DNA from: Nocardioides flavescens
GTDB taxonomy: Bacteria; Actinomycetota; Actinomycetes; Propionibacteriales; Nocardioidaceae
DNA: 64,000 bases
Assembly: GCF_009823805.1 (NCBI RefSeq)
Contig: NZ_WUEK01000002.1
Coordinates: 248,001 to 312,000, forward strand
Direction: 5' to 3'
Positions 52,025 to 62,287 of this stretch are shown in pieces. The translations under genes were made by a program, and so were the position numbers. Position 1 is the first letter of the stretch. Each line of letters opens with the position of its first letter. The notes under the pieces are model-generated. The model was given only the letters and a program-made list of their open reading frames with translations. It made no database searches and was not told the DNA's origin.

Positions 52025-52803
52025 CCCGACTGACGACTCGGGCCCGTCAGCTCTGGCTCTGCTACCGGCTGCAGCTCAAGATCCTGCTGGTCTCGCCGTT
52101 CGAGGGCTTCCTCGGCGTGGTCTTCCCGCTGATGTTCGCCACCGCCACCCTGCTCGTCTACCGCGTCGAGGGCGACCCGCGGGCGATGGCATACGCCGGC
52201 CTCGGTGCCGCGGTGATGGGGGTGTGGACCTCGGTCACCGTCGCGGCGAGCAGTCTGCTCAACCGCGAGCGATGGGCCGGCACGCTCGAGCTGCTCGTGG
52301 CCGCGCCCACGCCGTTCTTGATGGTCCTGGTGCCGATCACCACGGCGATGGCGACCGTCGGGCTGGTGAGCGTCGTGGTCACCCTGGTCTGGAACCGGCT
52401 GGTCTTCGGCGTGCGGCTCGACGTCGCGAGCTGGCCGCTGCTGGTGCTGGGGGTGCTGGCGGCCACGGTGACGATCGCGATGTTCGGCTTCCTGCTGTCG
52501 GTGGTCGCGGTGCGCTACCGCACGGCGTGGGCGTTGGGCGCATCGCTGGAGTACCCCGGCTGGCTGCTCTGCGGGTTCGTCGTGCCGGTCTCGCTGCTGC
52601 CGCTCGTGGTCCGGCCGCTGTCCTGGGCGCTGGCACCCACGTGGGCCGTCGAGGCGATGCGGTCCGCCGCCTCGGGTGGCAGCCCGTGGGGCGAGCTGGC
52701 CGTCTGCCTGGCCCTCGGTGCGGCGTACGCCGCGCTCGCGGCGTACCTCGGTCGACGCCTCATCGAGTCCGCACGGCGCCACGCGACGCTGGCCCTGACG
52801 TGA
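52021..52803 (+). CDS. ABC-2 type permease 1
   Basis: The 260-residue product has about six helices and a cytoplasmic NRERWAGTLELLVAAPTP segment, the ABC-2 contact motif with its Glu. It overlaps the ATPase gene, and a second, different permease follows 24 bases later, suggesting a heterodimeric channel. GTG start at 52021. Function by context only. Confidence 0.88.
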   Translation: MTRLTTRARQLWLCYRLQLKILLVSPFEGFLGVVFPLMFATATLLVYRVEGDPRAMAYAGLGAAVMGVWTSVTVAASSLLNRERWAGTLELLVAAPTPFLMVLVPITTAMATVGLVSVVVTLVWNRLVFGVRLDVASWPLLVLGVLAATVTIAMFGFLLSVVAVRYRTAWALGASLEYPGWLLCGFVVPVSLLPLVVRPLSWALAPTWAVEAMRSAASGGSPWGELAVCLALGAAYAALAAYLGRRLIESARRHATLALT

Positions 52804-52827
52804 GGTGGCGGTCGTGAGGGGCGGGTC

Positions 52828-53613
52828 GTGAGCAGCGCTCGGGTGTTCTTCGTCGGTGGTCTGCTGAGCTTCCGCGCGCAGTTCAACTGGCTGAGCCCGT
52901 GGATCCTCGTCCCGTCGCTGATGGTCTCGCCGGTGGCGCAGATCCTGCTGTTCGCCTACGTCGGGCGCGCGGCCGGCGTCGGCGACGACCGCTTCTTCCT
53001 GGTCGGCAACGCGCTCAACTACGCCGCGATCCCGTGCACGTTCGCGATGACGTTCGCGATCTCGGGGGAGCGGTGGGCCCAGACCCTCGGGCTGGTCCTC
53101 GTCACGCCGGCCCGGCGGCTGCCGCTGTTCCTGGGCAGGGCGCTGCCGGTGATCGTCACCGGTTGGGCGGTGGCGGTGTTCGGCCTGGGCGTCGGGTCCC
53201 TGCTGCTGGGCGTGCGCCTCGAGGTCGCGGTGTGGCCCTCGCTGCTCCTCGCCGTCGCGGTGACCTCGGTGTCGTGTACGAGCCTGGGCCTGCTCATGGG
53301 CGCCGCCTGTCTGCGCATCCGCGACGGGGCCACCCTCGGCAACGTCGTCTTCCTCGTGCTGCTCGTCTTCTGCGGCACCAATGTCGCGCTCGCCGACCTG
53401 CCGGCCTGGATGGCCGCCGTCGGCGAGTGGCTGCCGCTCACCCACGGCATCGAGGCGGCCCGCTCCGTCGCCGCCGGCGCGCCGCTGGGTGACGTCGCGG
53501 GACCGCTCGTGCGCGAGCTGCTCACCGGCCTGGCGTACGGCGTCGCCGGGCTCGCGACACTGGGGTGGATGGAGCGCGACAGCCGTCGGCGCGCGACGCT
53601 CGAGCGGATGTGA
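52828..53613 (+). CDS. ABC-2 type permease 2
   Basis: The 261-residue product has six helices and the matching contact segment SGERWAQTLGLVLVTPARR. It shows only distant similarity to permease 1. GTG start at 52828. It ends the exporter unit and converges on the SGNH hydrolase gene, 21 bases away. Substrate unknown. Confidence 0.87.
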   Translation: MSSARVFFVGGLLSFRAQFNWLSPWILVPSLMVSPVAQILLFAYVGRAAGVGDDRFFLVGNALNYAAIPCTFAMTFAISGERWAQTLGLVLVTPARRLPLFLGRALPVIVTGWAVAVFGLGVGSLLLGVRLEVAVWPSLLLAVAVTSVSCTSLGLLMGAACLRIRDGATLGNVVFLVLLVFCGTNVALADLPAWMAAVGEWLPLTHGIEAARSVAAGAPLGDVAGPLVRELLTGLAYGVAGLATLGWMERDSRRRATLERM

Positions 53614-53634
53614 CAGTGCCGCGGGCGCGGCCTG

Positions 53635-54801
53635 TCAGGAGCGGCGGCCTCCGGCCCGGACGTCACGACCGCACGACCGCCAGGACCTGACGATCCACTC
53701 CGCCCAGAAGGTCTCCGCCGACGAGGTCGGGTGCACCCCGTCGACCAGGACGCCCGGACGCGCGGCAACGACTCCGCGCCAGTCGGCGACACAGGTCGCG
53801 GGTCGGTCGGTGGCGAGCCTCCGCATCCACCTCGCGGTGCGCGTGCTCGCCGGCTGGATCTCGGCGGGCCGGTGGGGATCGGCCCGGTAGGGCAGGACGA
53901 GCATGACCGGGGTCCGCGCGGGCAGGGTGTCGAGGACCGCACGCAGGTCGCTCGCCCTGAAGCCGCGGGCCGCGTTGGTGCCGAGCTCGACGACGAGCCC
54001 GTCCGGCGCGCCGTGGTCGGCCTCGAACGCGTCGAGGCGTGGCCGGAGGTCGTCGAGACGGCGCGACGGGATCCCGTCGAGGTGGGCGTCGGGCCACCGT
54101 GTCCCCAGCTCGTCCTGGCCGCGCCATGCGATCGAGTCGCCGACCAGGAGGACGCCGCCCGGTGTGTCGGCCGGGTCGTGACCACGCTCGCAGCGGCCGT
54201 CGGTGAACCGGTGACCGGGCCGGGTCGAGCAGATGACGGCCGAGGTCTCACGCGCCTCCCGCTCCAGGGTCGTGCCGCGCTGGCGCGCCTGTTCTCTCAG
54301 ACGGCGCACGTCACCGGGGGAGCGGCACTCGTCGTAGGCCCCCGCGCGGTCGCTGTGGGTGACGTAGGTCGAGGCGGTGCCGGTGCACTGCGGCGCGTGG
54401 GTGATGACGGCTCGGCCGCGGTCGGGGTTGGCGGCACACCAGTTGACCTGAGCGACCCAGCGTCGGTGCAGCTGTGCACAGAGCCGGTAGTCGACAGGTG
54501 CCCCGAAGGCGTGGTCGCCCTGACCCCGCAGTGCGCACAGCTCCGCGCCTCGGGCCGCCTTGGCGATCCGAGCTCCGGGGACGCACCGGTCGCGACTGCA
54601 CCCCTGGCCTCCGACGTAGACGCGGCCCAGCAGGCGACAGTCGGTCGGGCCGATGCGCGAGTCCGTCCTCGCGGTCGAGGAGACCTGCGAGGTGACCTGC
54701 GAGGAGACCTGCGCCCGTGCCGGGTCGGGCGCCAGTGCGAGCACCGTGGCCACGACGACCAGCCAGGCCAGCCAGGAGCGGGCCGTGCGGGAGATCGGCA
54801 T
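53635..54801 (-). CDS. Secreted SGNH/GDSL hydrolase with Cys-rich N-domain
   Basis: The 388-residue product has a signal peptide (about residues 1-30, ending PARAQ). Ten cysteines follow between residues about 50 and 210, then the SGNH domain with GDSIAWRG near 223 (nucleophile Ser), LGTNAARG and the DGVHPTS Asp/His block near 353. Such enzymes deacylate surface glycans or lipids. An even count of 12 Cys suggests disulfides outside the cell. ATG at 54801. Substrate unknown. Confidence 0.85.
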   Translation of the reverse strand: MPISRTARSWLAWLVVVATVLALAPDPARAQVSSQVTSQVSSTARTDSRIGPTDCRLLGRVYVGGQGCSRDRCVPGARIAKAARGAELCALRGQGDHAFGAPVDYRLCAQLHRRWVAQVNWCAANPDRGRAVITHAPQCTGTASTYVTHSDRAGAYDECRSPGDVRRLREQARQRGTTLEREARETSAVICSTRPGHRFTDGRCERGHDPADTPGGVLLVGDSIAWRGQDELGTRWPDAHLDGIPSRRLDDLRPRLDAFEADHGAPDGLVVELGTNAARGFRASDLRAVLDTLPARTPVMLVLPYRADPHRPAEIQPASTRTARWMRRLATDRPATCVADWRGVVAARPGVLVDGVHPTSSAETFWAEWIVRSWRSCGRDVRAGGRRS

Positions 54802-54896
54802 GCGCAGTGCCTCCGGGGGCCGAGGCTCCGTCCCCGAGCCTGTGCAGGCACGACCATCTCACGCATCGCCTCCGGCCGTCTGGTGCACTGGGGCTC

Positions 54897-55502
54897 GTGA
54901 CGTCCGTCCAGGTGCCCGCCGCCCGCGTCGAGCGGTGGGTGGCCAACTTCGTGGCGCGCCACGGTGGGACGGCGCTGAGCGTGGAGGACGGCGCCCTGCT
55001 CGGCGTCGCCGACGACGGGTCGCGGTTCGCGGCGCGCCTGCCCCTCGGAGCGTCGTACGACGGACCGGCGGAGGCGGCGGCCTTCGCGGCGGCCGTGCAG
55101 GCGCCGGAGCGGTGGGGCGTGCTGCTGGTGCGCAAGGGCGGGTTCGCCGTCGCCCGGTTGCACGGAGGGGAGATGGTGGAGTCCAAGACCGGGCAGCGTC
55201 ACGTGCAGGGCCGGACCAAGGCGGGCGGTCAGAGCCAGCAGCGGTTCGCGCGCCGGCGTGACAACCAGGCCCGCCAGGCCTACGAGGCGGCGGCCGACCA
55301 CGCGGCGCGCATCCTGGCAGACGTCGGGGACGTCGTCGCCGGCGGCGACCGGGCCGCCGTCGAGGAGGTGCTGGACGACCCGCGCCTGGTCCACGTGCGG
55401 GTGCACCAGCCGTGGCTCGCCGTGCCGGACCCGCGTCGCGGCGTGCTGGAGCAGGCCGTCGTCGACGGCGCTTCCGCGCGGATCGAGGTGCACAACGCGT
55501 GA
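54897..55502 (+). CDS. acVLRF1 peptidyl-tRNA hydrolase (Vms1-like release factor)
   Basis: The 201-residue product carries GGQSQQRFARRRDNQ at residues about 110-124: the GGQ release motif inside the VLRF1 helix, as in eukaryotic Vms1/ANKZF1. Actinobacterial acVLRF1 is thought to free nascent chains from stalled or split ribosomes. GTG at 54897 fits the family start; longer upstream frames are not supported. It overlaps the phosphoesterase (GTGA). It is divergent from the SGNH gene. Confidence 0.9.
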   Translation: MTSVQVPAARVERWVANFVARHGGTALSVEDGALLGVADDGSRFAARLPLGASYDGPAEAAAFAAAVQAPERWGVLLVRKGGFAVARLHGGEMVESKTGQRHVQGRTKAGGQSQQRFARRRDNQARQAYEAAADHAARILADVGDVVAGGDRAAVEEVLDDPRLVHVRVHQPWLAVPDPRRGVLEQAVVDGASARIEVHNA

Positions 55503-56017
55503 GGCTGCTGCTGCTCGCCGACACCCACCTGCCCAAGCGCGCCCGGGACCTGCCCGCGGAGGTCTGGGCCGAGGTCGACCGCGCCGACGTCGTGCTCCAC
55601 GCCGGTGACTGGGTCGAGGTGGATCTGCTCGACCGCCTCGAGGAGCGGTCGCGCCGCCTGGTCGGGTGCTGGGGCAACAACGACGGACCGGAGCTGCGCG
55701 CCCGGCTGCCCGAGGTCGCGCGGGTCGAGCTGGGAGGCGTCCGGTTCGCAGTGGTGCACGAGACCGGGAGCAAGGAGGGCCGCGAGCGGCGCTGCGCCGC
55801 GGCGTACCCCGATGTCGACGTGCTGGTGTTCGGGCACAGCCACATCCCGTGGGACACCGTCGCCGAGCGACCCGACAGCGGCACCCTCCGGCTGCTCAAC
55901 CCCGGCTCGCCGACCGACCGGAGACGGCAGCCGCACTGCACCTACCTCACCGCCGAGGTCCAGAACGGCGCGCTGAGCGGCGTCGTCCTGCACCGGATCG
56001 AGCGCCGCATCCACTAG
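55499..56017 (+). CDS. YfcE/MJ0936-type metallophosphoesterase
   Basis: The 172-residue product has the calcineurin-like metal motifs in order: LLADTHL, HAGDW, GNND, a mid His and GHSH, then NPGSPTDRR. This small class cleaves phosphodiesters with two metals. GTG start coupled to acVLRF1, hinting at a joint RNA or tRNA-end role, but that is inference; a general phosphodiesterase is equally possible. Confidence 0.9.
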   Translation: MRLLLLADTHLPKRARDLPAEVWAEVDRADVVLHAGDWVEVDLLDRLEERSRRLVGCWGNNDGPELRARLPEVARVELGGVRFAVVHETGSKEGRERRCAAAYPDVDVLVFGHSHIPWDTVAERPDSGTLRLLNPGSPTDRRRQPHCTYLTAEVQNGALSGVVLHRIERRIH

Positions 56018-56027
56018 CGTCCGAGCC

Positions 56028-56936
56028 ATGTGGCAGCCCGAGCCGGGGTGGCACCCCCTGCCGGGCGCGCACGGCACCTCCACCCTCGGCGTCTGGCGGA
56101 CCGTGCTCGGCGGCCGCCCCGTCGTGGTCAAGCGCCTCGTCGCGCCCGGGACCCACGACCCCGCCCCGCTGAGCGACCCGCGCCACTTCGCCTACTGGCG
56201 GCGCGCCGCCGACGTCGTCACCGCGCGGATCGCGCTCGGCGGACCCGGCCTGCGGGCGCCGTCGCTGACGTCCGTCGAGGAGGACGAGGACGGCATCACC
56301 CTCGTGCAGGACTGGGTGGAGGACGCCGCCAACACCGGACTGCTCTGCGCCCACGCGATGGCCCGGTTCGCGGGGGCGGAGCTCGGGGCGCACCGCTGGC
56401 TGGCCCGCGACCTGCTGCGCGACCGCATGCACCGCGTCGAACGGCGCGGCGGCTGGACGACGCTCGCGCGCACGACCGTCGCCGACGTCGCCGACCACCT
56501 CTGGCGCCGTCGCGCGTCCCTGCTCGACGAGCTCGACGCCCTGCCGCAGGTGGCCCAGCACGGCGACCCGACCCCCGCCAACCTGGTCGGCCGCGTCGAG
56601 GACGACGTGCTCGCCGTCGACTGGGGCACGGTCGGTCACGGCCCGGTCGGGGGCGACCTCGGCTACCACGCGCTCACCGCCCGGGAGGGGTTCGAGCCCC
56701 TGCTCGAGGCCTACCTGCTGGGGTTGCCGGACGGGCTGGCCACCGCCGAGCAGGTCGAGCACGGCGCCCGCGTCACCGCGGTCCTCACCGCGCTCAACCG
56801 CGCCGAGTGGGCGCTCGCCCGGGTCGCCGGGGGAGAGGGCGCCCTCGCCGGGAAGTACCGCCACCCCGCCGTCGCGCCCCACCTGCGCTCGCTCCAGCGG
56901 CAGTTCCCGCAGATCGAGGCGCTCGTCGGCGGGTGA
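56028..56936 (+). CDS. APH-like phosphotransferase family protein
   Basis: The 302-residue product has the kinase-like catalytic block QHGDPTPANLVG (catalytic Asp, Asn) followed by LAVDWGTVGHGPVGGDLG as the metal DFG-like segment. The N-lobe VVVKRLVAPG has the ATP Lys. Aminoglycoside-phosphotransferase-like proteins act on varied small molecules; nothing points to drug resistance. ATG at 56028. Converges on the metallopeptidase gene. Confidence 0.85.
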   Translation: MWQPEPGWHPLPGAHGTSTLGVWRTVLGGRPVVVKRLVAPGTHDPAPLSDPRHFAYWRRAADVVTARIALGGPGLRAPSLTSVEEDEDGITLVQDWVEDAANTGLLCAHAMARFAGAELGAHRWLARDLLRDRMHRVERRGGWTTLARTTVADVADHLWRRRASLLDELDALPQVAQHGDPTPANLVGRVEDDVLAVDWGTVGHGPVGGDLGYHALTAREGFEPLLEAYLLGLPDGLATAEQVEHGARVTAVLTALNRAEWALARVAGGEGALAGKYRHPAVAPHLRSLQRQFPQIEALVGG

Positions 56937-56939
56937 GGG

Positions 56940-57869
56940 CTACAGCGACGTCGCTGCGAACGTGTCGCACTCGCGGATGTCGGTGGCGTTCAGCCCGGTG
57001 GTGAACCACCGCTGGCGCTCGGCCGCGGAGCCGTGGGTCCACTGCTCGGGGTTGACGTCGCCGCCGCCGCGCTGCTGGATCCGGTCGTCGCCGACGGCCT
57101 TGGCCGAGTCGAGGGCCTCGTCGATGTCGCCCTGGTCGAGCGCGTCGAAGATGCGCACGCCCTGATCGTCCGTGGTCGAGGTCGCGCCCTTCGTCCACAT
57201 GCCGGCGTAGCAGTCGGCCTGCAACTCGAGGCGGACGGAGTCGCTCTCCGGACCGGTCTGGGTGCGGACCTGGCCCATCGTGCCGAGGATGTTCTGGATG
57301 TGGTGACCGAACTCGTGGCCGATGACGTAGGGCTCGACGAAGTCGCCGCCCCGGCCCCCGAGCTGGCCCTCGAGCACGTCGTCGAAGAACGTGGTGTCGA
57401 GGTAGATGGTCTCGTCGGTCGGGCAGTAGAAAGGGCCGACGTCGGAGGTCGCGCCGCCGCAGCCGGTGGTGGTGCTGCCGCTGAACGTCACGATCTGGCT
57501 CGGGCGCAGCTCGGTGCCCGTCTGCGCGGGCAGCTCGGCCGACCAGTAGCGCTCGAGCGACAGCTCGACCGCCTGGCGGGCGCAGTCGACGTTCTCGTTG
57601 GCGTCCTGCCCGCTCTTGCACTCGGCGTAGCGGTCAGTGGTCTCGACCGCGCCGCCGGTGTCCCCGCTGCCGCCCCCGCCGCCGGCGAACTGGACGACCA
57701 GGAAGATGACGATCACGAGGATCGTGGTGCCGATCCCGCCGCCGGCGACCGCGCCGCCCGGGATGCCCCCGCCGAGACCGCCTCGGCGCAGACCACCCCC
57801 GCCGCCACCGCCGCCACGCCGGTCCGAGACACGTCCGCCGCTGATGTCGGCCTTGGGGTTGAAGCGCAC
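56940..57869 (-). CDS. Neutral zinc metallopeptidase, YpfJ/KPN_02809 family
   Basis: The 309-residue product has a Gly-rich N-terminus, one helix at about 45-62, then a secreted domain with GHEFGHH near residue 186 (zinc ligands and Glu) and a downstream ELQADCYAG with the third ligand. GTG at 57869 with TAGTGT placed for a leaderless start. Likely membrane-anchored, acting outside; substrates unknown. Confidence 0.92.
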   Translation of the reverse strand: MRFNPKADISGGRVSDRRGGGGGGGGLRRGGLGGGIPGGAVAGGGIGTTILVIVIFLVVQFAGGGGGSGDTGGAVETTDRYAECKSGQDANENVDCARQAVELSLERYWSAELPAQTGTELRPSQIVTFSGSTTTGCGGATSDVGPFYCPTDETIYLDTTFFDDVLEGQLGGRGGDFVEPYVIGHEFGHHIQNILGTMGQVRTQTGPESDSVRLELQADCYAGMWTKGATSTTDDQGVRIFDALDQGDIDEALDSAKAVGDDRIQQRGGGDVNPEQWTHGSAAERQRWFTTGLNATDIRECDTFAATSL

Positions 57870-57875
57870 CCGCCC

Positions 57876-57881
57876 ACACTA
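57876..57881 (-). promoter_or_regulatory. -10 element of the YpfJ-type gene
   Basis: TAGTGT on the minus strand ends six bases before the GTG at 57869, leaderless spacing. Confidence 0.4.
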
Positions 57882-57915
57882 GGGCGTCAGTTGGGGACGT
57901 GGGGCGCGACGGCCG

Positions 57916-57921
57916 TAGGCT
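57916..57921 (+). promoter_or_regulatory. -10 element of the ABC-F gene
   Basis: TAGGCT ends ten bases before the ATG at 57932, giving a very short or absent leader. Confidence 0.4.
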
Positions 57922-57931
57922 TGGCCCAGTC

Positions 57932-59530
<1,599 letters not shown>

Positions 59531-59574
59531 TCTCGCTGGCCTGCGTGTCGGTGCGGGGCTCTAGTCTCGAGGAC

Positions 59575-60372
59575 ATGAGCACCGCGCAGTCCACCGACGG
59601 GTTCGCAGTCGAGCTGGCGGCAGCGGGGCTGCGTCTCGACGTGACCGACGCCGTCGCGACGGTGACCCTCGACCGGCCCGAGCGGCGCAACGCGCAGACG
59701 CCGCAGATGTGGCACGCCCTCGCCTCGATCGGCGACGCGCTGCCCGACGAGGTCCGGGTCGTCGTCGTGCGCGGCGCGGGCCAGAGCTTCAGCGCCGGCC
59801 TCGACCGGGCGATGCTCGACCCTGCGACCGGCGACGTCGGGCGGCTCCTGCAGCAGGACGACGCCGCGGTCAGCGAGGCGATCGACGGCTACCAGCGCGG
59901 CTTCACCTGGCTGCGCGACAGCCGGTTCACCTCCGTCGCGGCGGTCCAGGGGTACGCCGTCGGCGCGGGCTTCCAGCTGGCCCTGAGCTGCGACCTGCGG
60001 GTGCTCGCCGACGACGCGCAGCTGTGCATGAAGGAGCCCGCCCTCGGCCTCGTTCCCGACCTCACCGGCACGCAGCCGCTGGTCGAGGCCGTCGGCTACC
60101 AGCGGGCACTCGAGATCTGCGCGACGGCCCGGATGGTCGGAGCCGCCGAGGCGGTCGACATCGGGATCGCGCTGACCGCCGTACCGCTCGAGCAGCTCGA
60201 CGCGACGGTCGCGGACCTCGCCGCGGCCCTGACCGCGCACGACCCCGGCGCGGTCTCCGAGACCAAGCGGCTGCTGCGCACCGCCACCGACCACGACCTC
60301 GACACCCAGCGCCGGCTCGAGCGTGAGGCCCAGACCCGGCGCTTCCGCGCGCTCGCGGAGCTGCTGTCATGA
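59575..60372 (+). CDS. Enoyl-CoA hydratase/isomerase family protein
   Basis: The 265-residue crotonase has VTLDRPERRNAQTPQM, the oxyanion-hole segments FSAGLDRAM and GYAVGAGFQLALSCD, and LGLVPDLTGTQPL with an Asp at the usual second acid/base position. That Asp is more typical of dienoyl-CoA isomerase-like members than of classical hydratases. ATG at 59575. The reaction is uncertain within CoA-ester metabolism. Confidence 0.88.
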   Translation: MSTAQSTDGFAVELAAAGLRLDVTDAVATVTLDRPERRNAQTPQMWHALASIGDALPDEVRVVVVRGAGQSFSAGLDRAMLDPATGDVGRLLQQDDAAVSEAIDGYQRGFTWLRDSRFTSVAAVQGYAVGAGFQLALSCDLRVLADDAQLCMKEPALGLVPDLTGTQPLVEAVGYQRALEICATARMVGAAEAVDIGIALTAVPLEQLDATVADLAAALTAHDPGAVSETKRLLRTATDHDLDTQRRLEREAQTRRFRALAELLS

Positions 60373-60382
60373 GTCGCCGGTG

Positions 60383-62263
60383 ATGGGCGGGATGGGCGGT
60401 CCCGGGGCAGGGGCCGCCTGGCGCAACCTGCGCACCGACCGCAGCATCGTCCACAACCGCATCGAACGGCGCACCGTCGCCCGCATCCTGCGCTGGGCCG
60501 GCCCGCACAAGCGGCTCATCTCGGTGTTCCTCGCCATCACGGTCGTCGACGCGGCGATGGTGGTCGTCACCCCGCTGCTGGTCCAGCGCATCGTCGACGA
60601 CGGCATCCTGGCCGGCGACCGCAGCGCCGTCACGTGGCTCGCGCTCGGCATGGCGGGCGTCGCGGTGCTCAGCGCCCTGCTGAGCGTGCTCGGCGGCTGG
60701 TTCTCGAGCCGGATCGGGGAGGGGCTGATCTTCGACCTGCGCACGAGCGTCTTCGCCCACGTGCAGCGCCAGTCGCTCGCCTTCTTCACGCGCACCCAGA
60801 CCGGCGCCCTCGTCTCGCGGCTCAACAACGACGTCATCGGTGCGCAGCGCGCGTTCACGTCGACGCTGCAGAGCACGGTCGCCAACGCGATCGCGGTCCT
60901 GGTCGTGGGCGTCACGATGATCGCGCTCAGCTGGCAGGTGACGGTGCTGTGCCTCCTGATGTTCCCGATCCTCTTCCTCGTCTCGCGCTGGGTCAGCGGC
61001 CGGCTCGCCGCCATGACGCGTCAGCAGATGGACGGCAACGCCGACCTCGGCAACGTCATGACCGAGCGGTTCAACGTCGGCGGAGCGATGCTGCTCAAGC
61101 TGTTCGGACGCCGAGGGGAGGAGGACGCGCTCTTCGCCGGAAAGGCCGCTGTGGTGCGCGACCTCGGGGTCCGCATCAGCCTCACCACGCGCATCTTCTC
61201 CGCCTCCATGCTGCTGGTGCCGGCGCTCGCCACCGCGCTCGTCTACGGCGTCGGCGGCCAGCTCGCCATCAGCAGCACGCTCTCGGTCGGCACGCTGCTG
61301 GCGCTCGCGACGCTCCTGCTGCGCCTGCTCGGGCCGCTGCAGGGGCTCTCCAACGTGCGCATCGACGTCATGACGGCGCTGGTCAGCTTCGAGCGCGTCT
61401 TCGAGGTCCTCGACCTGCCCTCGCTCATCGAGGAGCGGCCCGGCGCCCACGAGCTGCCCGCGCACGCGTCGCGGCTCGAGTTCGACGGAGTCTCCTTCAC
61501 CTACCCGCGGGCCGACGAGGTGTCCCTGGCCTCGCTCGAGACGGTGGCCCGGGCCGACTCCCGCGACCACACCGAGGTCCTCCACGACCTGTCGTTCGTC
61601 GCCGAGCCGGGCCAGATGGTGGCGCTCGTGGGCCCCTCCGGGGCCGGCAAGACGACGATCACCCACCTGGTCGCACGGCTCTACGACGTCGACGCGGGCG
61701 CCGTGCGCGTCGGTGGCCACGACGTGCGCGAGGTGACCCTGCAGTCGCTCGAGGACGTCGTCGGCTACGTCACCCAGGACGCCCACATGTTCCACGACAC
61801 GATCCGGGCCAACCTCGCCTACGCCGCGCCCGGCGCCGACGACGACGCGATCTGGTCGGCCCTCGCGGCCGCTCAGGTCGCGACGCTCGTGCGCGGGCTG
61901 CCCGACAGCCTCGACACCGTGGTCGGCGACCGCGGCTATCGCCTCTCCGGCGGCGAGCGCCAGCGCTTGGCCATCGCCCGGCTGCTGCTCAAGTCGCCGG
62001 CGATCGTCGTGCTCGACGAGGCGACCGCGCACCTGGACTCCGAGTCGGAGGCCGCGGTCCAGCGCGCGCTGGACGCCGCCCTCGAGGGGCGCACCTCGCT
62101 GGTGATCGCCCACCGGCTCTCGACCGTGCGCCACGCCGACCTCATCCTGGTCGTCGACGGCGGCCGGATCGTGCAGCGCGGCACCCACGCCGAGCTGCTG
62201 CGCCAGGGCGGGCTCTACGCCGACCTGCACCGCACGCAGTTCGTCCAGGACGTCCCGGCCTGA
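60383..62263 (+). CDS. ABC exporter, fused membrane-ATPase type
   Basis: The 626-residue half transporter has six helices in residues about 40-330 with the family loop SRLNNDVIGAQRAF, then an ATPase with Walker A GPSGAGKTTITH near 416, signature LSGGERQRLAIARLLL, Walker B IVVLDEATAHLD and switch IAHRLSTVRH. MsbA/multidrug-like homodimer is likely. Start: ATG at 60383 or the adjacent GTG at 60380. Confidence 0.92.
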   Translation: MGGMGGPGAGAAWRNLRTDRSIVHNRIERRTVARILRWAGPHKRLISVFLAITVVDAAMVVVTPLLVQRIVDDGILAGDRSAVTWLALGMAGVAVLSALLSVLGGWFSSRIGEGLIFDLRTSVFAHVQRQSLAFFTRTQTGALVSRLNNDVIGAQRAFTSTLQSTVANAIAVLVVGVTMIALSWQVTVLCLLMFPILFLVSRWVSGRLAAMTRQQMDGNADLGNVMTERFNVGGAMLLKLFGRRGEEDALFAGKAAVVRDLGVRISLTTRIFSASMLLVPALATALVYGVGGQLAISSTLSVGTLLALATLLLRLLGPLQGLSNVRIDVMTALVSFERVFEVLDLPSLIEERPGAHELPAHASRLEFDGVSFTYPRADEVSLASLETVARADSRDHTEVLHDLSFVAEPGQMVALVGPSGAGKTTITHLVARLYDVDAGAVRVGGHDVREVTLQSLEDVVGYVTQDAHMFHDTIRANLAYAAPGADDDAIWSALAAAQVATLVRGLPDSLDTVVGDRGYRLSGGERQRLAIARLLLKSPAIVVLDEATAHLDSESEAAVQRALDAALEGRTSLVIAHRLSTVRHADLILVVDGGRIVQRGTHAELLRQGGLYADLHRTQFVQDVPA

Positions 62264-62287
62264 CTCGGCGGCCGTACGCTCGAGCCC

